Position numbers and translations under genes: made by a program
Notes under the pieces: generated by a model
What the model saw: only the letters and a program-made list of their open reading frames with translations
Database searches by the model: none
Told to the model about the DNA's origin: nothing
Shown here: one piece after another, positions 57,172 through 64,000 of the stretch
Numbering within the stretch: position 1 is the first letter of the stretch
Layout: each line of letters begins with the position of its first letter
NCBI GenBank assembly: GCA_959347315.1
Contig: OY365810.1
Span: 8,200,598-8,264,597 of the forward strand
Direction: 5' to 3'
Length of the DNA: 64,000 nt
From: Bimastos eiseni
Lineage: Eukaryota > Annelida > Clitellata > Crassiclitellata > Lumbricidae

Positions 57172-57587
57172 TTTCATTCCTCAGCTTCTGTATCACTGTT
57201 TAGAAATGGTATTTTTATCAAACAGGATCCATATAATTTGCTTACGCTTACATCAGCAATGTTGTGCTCATTTACACTTCGCCAAATCATGACATTTCAG
57301 CTTTTAACAGATATGCATTCAAGTGAAAACACATATGCATAGACATACATGCATACATGTAGGGCCTACATGCACACATTTGCCTACTTACATACATACA
57401 TACATGTTTGTGTATGTGCACAGGAACATGTAGGCCTACACATAATATATATATTCATACATTGACCTGTGTGTTATAATAGCTCTTTGATGTAATAGAA
57501 TTTATATAACATTATGCATGCCAGGCCTACACCAGCAGGCATGCAATGTATTGTAAATTGTGCTCAAAGGATTTATTGCAAATTTAC

Positions 57588-57660
57588 CGTTGATATTCTG
57601 CTCTTATTGTAAGCCTATTCAAAGTGCTGCGTGCTATGTGTTAAATACCTTCTATACATT
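57588..57660 (-). promoter_or_regulatory. Gene 4 promoter/first-exon block, proximal
   Basis: Donor AACG|gtaaatt at 57588, weaker than gtaagag elsewhere, and a degenerate TATA-like TGTATAGAAGG near 57660. Confidence 0.35.
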
Positions 57661-58475
57661 TGCATTGGTCTATTCTATGGACTTGTACATGTAGGCCTAG
57701 ACTATTACATCTATCTTCAGGTTGACACTCATCTCGTATCGGTATTATACCTGTTAATGCACCCTAACCTAAGTCCTCTATATTTGTATTTGTCGTCAAG
57801 TGCAGGACAAAGCTTTAGGCTAAGCTGCCTCTAGAAGTATAGAAGACCGTAAATTCATTCTGATACAGGCCTCCAGTATGGTAGACCTACAAACATCCGA
57901 GACGATAGGTAGCTAGCACACTCAATCGTGAACCGGATCTAACTCGTAATAGAGTTTATTAGCATGAGCCTTTTCTTAAGAGGAAGAAATTCTTCTATAA
58001 GCATATTCTACACGGAATTAGTGGCTCGCTTGAGACACGCGTTGTCCTTTGCTGGATATAATCCACAAAAGCTGGTCTTAGCGTCATGTTTCAACGCATT
58101 TGCGCCTCCCTTTACCTATCGCTTCTGTGCTTTATTAATTAAAGGCTTATGAATCGTTCTGCTCTTGGTTCACAATGCTTCGTTTCTGCAGGTGTTTGTA
58201 GGCATGTGTTTCGAGGCAATGCTGCAGATAATGGAGATGGAAAGAAGACCAAGTGAAGACACATATGCATAGACATACATGCATACATGTAGGGCCTACA
58301 TGCACACATTTGCTTACTTACAGACATACATACATGTTTGTGTATATGCACAGGAACATGTAGGCCTACACATAATATATATATTCATACATTGACCTGT
58401 GTTTTATAATAGCTCTTCGATTTAATAGAATTTATATAATATTAAAGTTGAATCACAGCAAATGCAAATCCTTAC

Positions 58476-58548
58476 CGTTGATATTCAGCTCTTATTGTAA
58501 GCGTATTCAAAGTGATGCGTGCTATGTGTTAAATACTTTCTAAGCATT
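58476..58548 (-). promoter_or_regulatory. Gene 4 promoter/first-exon block, distal
   Basis: Donor AACG|gtaagga at 58476. The TATA-like box is lost (TGCTTAGAAAG). Confidence 0.35.
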
Positions 58549-60571
58549 TGCATTGGTCTATTCTATGGACTTGTACATGTAGACCTAGACTACTACATGA
58601 TCTGCCTTCAGGTTGACACTCATCTCGTATCGGTATTATACCTGTCAATGCACCCTAACCTAAGCCTTCTATGTTTGTATTTGTCGTCAAGTGTAAGACA
58701 AAGCGTTAGGCTAAGCGGCCTCTAGAAGTATAGAAGACCGTAAATTCATCTGATACAGGCCTCCAGTATGGTAGAACTACAAACATCCGAGACGATAGGT
58801 AGCTAGCACACTCAATCGTGAACCGGATCTAACTCGTAATAGAGTTTATTAGCATGAGCCTCTTCTTAAGAGGAAGAAATTCTTCTTTAAGTATATTCTA
58901 CACGTAATTAGTGGCTCGCTTGAGACACGCGTTGCCCTTTGCCGGATATAATCCACAAAAGCTGGTCTTAGCGTCATGTTTCAACGCATTTGCGCCTCCC
59001 TTTACCTATCGCTTCTGTGCTGTATTAATTAAAGTCTTATGAATCGTTCTGCTCTGGGTTCACAATGCTTCGTTTCTGCAGGTGTTTGTAGGCATGTGTT
59101 TCGAGGCAATGCGGCAGATAATGGAGATGGAAAGAAGACCATAGATGAAGCATTTTTTAGTAGAGTATTTTTGCAAGTGATTGGCACATGTCAAAAACTG
59201 TTCTTCTACACACAGCATGTCTAATATAGGCCTAACAAGTCAATATCAGATATAGGTAGACACATAAATATGTTGTTTATTGATAATTAGCCGATCTATA
59301 AGAAGCTGGTTCAAGATCATCTGAAGACAAGTTAAGAGGCATTCATTAGGTAGAGATGAACAGATGAGGATATGAAGAAATCGACGCAGGTGGGAAAGTA
59401 AGTCAACGTAGAATACTAAGATGCGCTTAGAACTTGACAATTTAGTCGCTATAGAAAGTTTGCGATTTGTGTCCCTACGTTGATAATTACTCATCTTCGA
59501 TATAACTCGTTGGCCAGGAACCGGAATGCGGTGTCAACTGTCATACATTAATACAAAAATCAGTGACTCTACCACTGGTTAGTTTGTTGAAGCTTAAAGA
59601 CACTGATGATAAATATAATTGTCATCACCCTACTCCTTTATTTAGGCTTGGGACTGGCACTGACAGAATGCGAGCAGTAGGTTTTTTTCGACCAGTGGCG
59701 ATGTCCCAAGACATTTATTGGGGTCGCTTAGTATACCCTAAAAGTTGAAATCTGTAGGCCTATTAAAGGATAAAATTCTGTGGTGTTTGATGTGGCGTAC
59801 AATACCATTAATTAGGTTAAAAGAGCCATATTAGCTTCAAATTTAAATTTCAGCAGTGTAAGCGAGTGCCTTTATATCAAGAGGACGAATTACCTTTGCT
59901 CTTGGGGAGGAGTCGAGGCTGTATACTGTATAGTGTATGCTGGGACTATAGTCTACGCAGTGACACAGGTGCGTTTTATAGCAAGAATGTCGACATTCAA
60001 AAGATTTTGACATCATAAATAGGCCTACTGGACGTAGTTCTGATGTAGAACCCATTATAAATAATTCGACCATTTAGGGCAAGGACATTGTTAGGTTCTA
60101 TTCGATTTTCCATCCTCTTTAAAGGCCTACGAAGGACATATTTAACATGGGCTTCTGATTGCAGCTCAGTTCAGAAGCTTTGCTGATGTAACCTTTCTAG
60201 AGATCTGCGGCTCAAGCTCCTCAGTTTATTCCTCCCACCGTTCCGATAAAACCATATCTCGGGGTCTGTATCATTTGACAGTGAATCACTGGTCAGGGTG
60301 AGGAACGCCACTTGTGAGATATATATGTATACTTGCAAAGTGACTCATAGTAAATGTCAGATCAATCACATTTACAATCATTTCACCGTGGGTGAAAAAA
60401 TGTATTGGTACATTTTATAGTCATTGTAATAGATACGAATATAGGCCTAAGAATTCTCAAAACATTTTGCACGAGATGTTAAACACGACGGAGTCGGATG
60501 AACGACGTGTACATTTATTGTCCAGAAAGCTTCGTCGGTAGCTGAAAGCGTCAAGAGGATCTGCCCATAAC

Positions 60572-60672
60572 ATTGATTCTAAGAAACATTGTTATTAACA
60601 ACTACTTTTAGGGGCAAAAATAAACAATTTAGAAGTATGTGACCATGATTTTAAATTGATTCTCGGTTTAAA
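60572..60672. repeat. Direct repeat, first copy
   Basis: Contains aaaaataaacaattt and gtatgtgaccat; second copy at 61330-61430 with a few differences. Confidence 0.75.
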
Positions 60673-61329
60673 TGATTGATTTCGATAATTTATATAGCGC
60701 CTTTTCAGGGAAACTACTCAGAGGTGCTCCCAGCCCAGCCACGGCCGCTAACTGGGCTTGACTGGCTTGTGCGGTCATATAATTATACGACCGCACAAGC
60801 ACAGGCTTAGAAATCAACGAAGCACAGAAGAGAATGTTTGCCACAAAGTGCAATGTTGCAGATTTGGAGTAACTCAGCTTACTGTGCATTGTTTTGCTAC
60901 CTGATGTATTTTATTTGCATGACATCATTGAAATGACATTTAACATCACTTAGGCCAGCTCAGAGAGCGCTTCTGAGTAAGCATCTTTAAGGGTGCTATA
61001 TAAATGTTTTATTACTTTACATATCAAGCGGGGTCTTGGGGCAGATCCTTTAGATGAAATCCAGAGTCGCATTTTATAGTCATACGATAATCGACAAAGG
61101 CTAAAGATAACACATGTGAGCCTACATGTAACTGAACAACCCTATCGGAAGCATACACTACCTGATGATATTTGGTGTTCTACATTTGCAAGTAGGATGA
61201 TGTAAAAGAATGTTCTTGAAGGAAACTCTCACTTCCATGTGCTGTTTTGTTTTTCTGTGAAGGGGACTTCTGATAAAGCAGAGATAAGTAGGTCTTAAAT
61301 GAATACATACCTTCAATTTCAATTTTAGC

Positions 61330-61430
61330 ATTGAATCTAAGAAGCATTGTTATTAACAACTACTTTTTAGGGCAAAAATAAACAATTTGAAAGTATGTGA
61401 CCATATGATTTTAAGTTGATTCTCGGTTTG
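61330..61430. repeat. Direct repeat, second copy
   Basis: Partner of 60572-60672; the interval between them is about 660 bases and holds LINE/SINE ends. Confidence 0.75.
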
Positions 61431-61674
61431 AATGTCTAACATTTACATGTAGGGCATAACTTGAATTTTTACATAATTTCTTTTTACTTCAATAAAAAAA
61501 ATTCTTTAAAATAATTTTTCTATTTAAAAAAAATTAAATTTTTTATTCACGTGGCACAATTTCAAAATCTCATAACAATACAACGTACTACATCTGTACA
61601 AAATTCCTTGCTTGTATCACAAAGTGCACAATTATTTTCCTTTACCGCTAAACTATACAGCTATATAGAAATAT

Positions 61675-61680
61675 TTTATT
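61675..61680 (-). terminator. Gene 5 polyadenylation signal
   Basis: AATAAA on the minus strand, about 70 bases after the gene 5 stop. Confidence 0.5.
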
Positions 61681-61750
61681 AAAAATGAAAATGTCTTGGT
61701 CCTTAGTTAGAATAATTGACCTACTAATATAGACGTAGGCCCAGTTTGTT

Positions 61751-62583
61751 TCAACCAGCGACGTCAAACACTAATATGCGTCCACAGCTCAATTTGTTAT
61801 CACAGACAATCAGTCGTCCATTGAGCTCATCGATGAATAGCCTTCGCGGATGATTTAATCCGTGCTTCTTGGCGATGAATTCTCTCTGACATCTCAGCGT
61901 CATTGTCAGTAACAAGATTTGACCGCCACTTTCGTCAACTATCAGTAATGAACCATCTTTGGTTATTGCCACATTGATTGGTACGAAAGTTCCAAATGGC
62001 AGGTCTTTTTCTAAAGATATCAAAACTTTTCCTTTTCCGTTCATCAAAGCGATTCCGCCACCAGGACTTCGATCGTAGGCCACCACAAAGCGATCGCTGG
62101 TTATTTTAACGGCATGCCAAGGATTTGGTACAGTAAGCATTATATCGCGAACCAGTTGTCCATCTGGAGTTATTTCCAATAGCTTACTTTTATCCAGGAC
62201 GGCTAAGATGAGATTCGATTCATCGGTAACAGACAATCGACCCCAATCGTTGCCTTGCCAGACCTTCTTTAATATGCATCCGTTTATATCGACTTTCAGG
62301 ATTTCCATCGGTTGACCATGAGGTTTTCCATCGACAATATACAAGCAATTGTTTCTGGAACAGGATACAATATCTCGCGGTTCTTCTAAATTATCGACTG
62401 TAACACTTCTTTGAAACTGAAGGCTAGTCCTGTTGTAAACTTGAACTTCAGAGTCATACATTGCTACAGCAAAAATGTCATCAGCTAAAACCGCCAGTCC
62501 ATAGAATTCTGTGTTAGGCTTTTCCTCTTTGTGTCTTGTTATTGTCAACAGTAATTTCGGATCTGATTTATAGTCGATGACTT
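61751..62583 (-). CDS. Gene 5 exon E9, intact NHL-type propeller
   Basis: 277 codons to TGA. Blade motifs: GLAVLADDIFAVAM, EPRDIVSCSRNNCLYIVD, DWGRLSVTDESNLILAVL, PWHAVKITSDRFVVAYD, PINVAITKDGSLLIVDESGG and LNHPRRLFIDELNGRLIVCD. About five to six blades can be counted; a closed ring may need a strand from E8. Confidence 0.8.
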
Positions 62584-63976
62584 CTATATTAAACACCAAC
62601 AATAAACGTGTTCATTATTCGCAAACCTTGGTGAAAGTGACGCAAAAGAACGAAATTAAGAAATAAAGTGAATATGCGTAGAGCGTCGTTCACTCACTTG
62701 CTATAAGTGCTGCTACTACACTCTTACACTCCTTCGTCATAGTTCGCCTCGACTGCAGTGCCTGTATCTAACTTGAGATCCCATCTGGTGTGCTGGCTTG
62801 CCTCTACCGAATCCTGTGCTCCGCCGCGCGTCTCATTGGCCAAATAGCTAAATTTACACGTACCTGAATCTCTAATTAAAACGTTAGTAGGGGACACCTT
62901 TTTATAATAGAATTGAGGTAGCAGATTGAAGAGATAATGCATACAAATGCAAGAAATTATAATATAACTTAACTAGTTACCTGTAACTAATCCAAGGAAG
63001 TATGACCCGTACACGCACTCAATTTGAATAATTCTTGCTTAACAGGTATATTCTAAATCTAGTCTTAAACAGCTGAAGTCTACCAATTTGTCTTTTAATG
63101 ACAGGTATAGCATTCCAAGTTGATGGATCAGTATAAGTGAGAATTTACGCGTATTTGTTCGACAGAAGATGGGTCTGTAATTGGAAGAGGTTCGCCTATT
63201 ACAATGGTTTATAGTTGACATTGTTGTATGTATATATATATATACATATGTAGGCCAACGTACAACCTTGCTTTCAACTCAGTATATCCTTTCATCAACC
63301 TGACAGTTGTCCATTTAGATTTAGAAATTGAGCAAATCATGCATATTTATATGACAATATTTATTTGACAATATTTAATTGACAATAATCGATTTACTTT
63401 AGAGTTGTCTGCCTCACTAACAACTTCCATTGCGAAATCTCTTATGCGACATTGGTTGTAACTAGACTACTACGAGCCGTGCCTACATCGAAACCTAAAT
63501 ATGATGCTTATAATGAGATCGGGAAAAAAACAATAACTGAAACTTACTTTCGTCTTTTGTGAAATCATCCATATAGATTGTAATGCCAGTGGGAATAACT
63601 AGTGTGGACTCAGGTGAAACATTTCCAGTTAATAATTGCTTAAAAATCGTGACAAGTTTTCCAGCTAATATGTTGGATATGCACATGTTTCGCAAATTTC
63701 TTTGTGCATTTTTTGACTGGCACCAAAACCAGATCACAATTCCATTGTCCTCCTGATGACAATAAGGGGCGATGATAATTTCATCATCTATGGTGTCTGC
63801 TGCTGCGTTTTGACTGCTAGAAAGTGGCACTCCCTCTTGTCGCTTGTTTAGTTCGTCGACCAACATGGCTTCCATTTTTTCCAACGTTTCCATGTTATCG
63901 ATGGAAGATTTAGCGAATAAATGAAATGACTGTCGTTCCTTGACCAGCTTTGTCGATATCTTAGACTTAACAAAAG
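61751..63976 (-). CDS. Gene 5: 3' part (WFWC domain and NHL propeller)
   Basis: Exons E8 63976-63548 (429 bases, phase 1 to 1) and E9 62583-61751 (833 bases, TGA). Both are open and in phase, making this the best-preserved propeller in the window. Upstream exons lie beyond base 64000. By comparison with gene 2, CARDs and a coiled coil are expected upstream, but they are not seen. Confidence 0.78.
62584..63547 (-). other. Gene 5 last intron
   Basis: No exon. Its right part (63280-63480) aligns with the gene 2 intron at 9500-9700; no hAT MITE here. Confidence 0.45.
63548..63976 (-). CDS. Gene 5 exon E8, WFWC alpha/beta domain
   Basis: Open; AFVKSKISTKLVKERQSF linker, EIIIAPYCHQEDNG, IVIWFWCQSKNAQ, KLVTIFKQLL and GITIYMDDF. 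Same length as gene 2. Confidence 0.68.
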
Positions 63977-64000
63977 CTTAAAGCACAGAAAATGAAAACG

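Larger units (their letters stand above)
57325..59135. repeat. Tandem duplication of the gene 4 5' region (about 0.9 kb, two copies)
   Basis: 57331 onward repeats from 58261 onward (acatatgcatagacatacat), both running to the block near 58242 / 59132. Each copy holds a promoter/first-exon block. Confidence 0.8.
59136..61674. other. Gene 4/gene 5 intergenic region
   Basis: No gene. 59340-59700 and 59850-59950 resemble other 5' flanks. 60685-60770 and 60950-61015 are short LINE/SINE ends. A direct repeat of about 100 bases lies at 60572-60672 and 61330-61430. Confidence 0.5.

Noticed and set aside
1..64000. tRNA or rRNA genes
   Set aside because: I saw no convincing cloverleaf with A/B boxes and no rRNA-like stretch. 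A covariance-model scan would be needed to exclude short RNAs.

Overview
This is eukaryotic, clearly metazoan DNA: AT-rich, intron-rich, full of degenerate non-LTR retrotransposons, foldback/MITE-like elements and microsatellites. The protein families (several CARDs joined to an NHL-type beta-propeller) and the very frequent palindrome TAGGCCTA suggest an invertebrate deuterostome. An echinoderm is my guess, not something the sequence proves.

The dominant content is a head-to-tail array of five paralogous genes, all on the minus strand, here called genes 1 to 5 from left to right. Exons were placed from homology between copies plus GT/AG sites, and the reading phases close exactly. The coding exons, in transcript order, are: E1 short N-terminus; E2 CARD A; E3 CARD B; E4 Ser/Pro/Lys-rich linker; E5 and E6 coiled coil of about 300 residues; E7 third CARD-like domain; E8 an alpha/beta domain with a WFWC strand, possibly TRADD-N-like; E9 NHL-type propeller and stop. 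A short non-coding first exon next to a TATA-like box lies upstream of E1.

Layout: gene 1 (4344 to beyond the left edge) shows E1-E3. Gene 2 (19327-7224) has all nine exons in phase, 1145 residues, but a TAA at codon 17 of E1 and a third CARD lacking its first helix. Gene 3 (37212-25174) has a full third CARD but a frameshifted propeller, so it would make a propeller-less protein of about 908 residues. Gene 4 (57171-44774) is a decayed copy: both N-terminal CARDs are missing, E4/E5 are partly duplicated, and there are frameshifts and a nonsense codon. Gene 5 (63976-61751, continuing past the right edge) shows intact E8 and E9.

The intergenic regions carry repeated promoter/first-exon blocks, a 4.7-kb nearly identical duplication (20361-25071 and 39984-44693), and debris that looks like collapsed extra gene copies, including a 38-bp propeller shard. 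Introns carry an L2/CR1-like LINE relic, a hAT-type MITE with an 8-bp target-site duplication, and foldback elements whose inverted arms are built from short repeated phrases, one family containing a FLYWCH zinc-finger relic.

Taken together, the proteins look like CARD-signalling scaffolds with a propeller sensor and coiled-coil oligomerisation, but no visible nucleotide-binding domain. A role in innate immunity or cell death is inferred from architecture only. The array appears to be turning over by unequal exchange and gene conversion.
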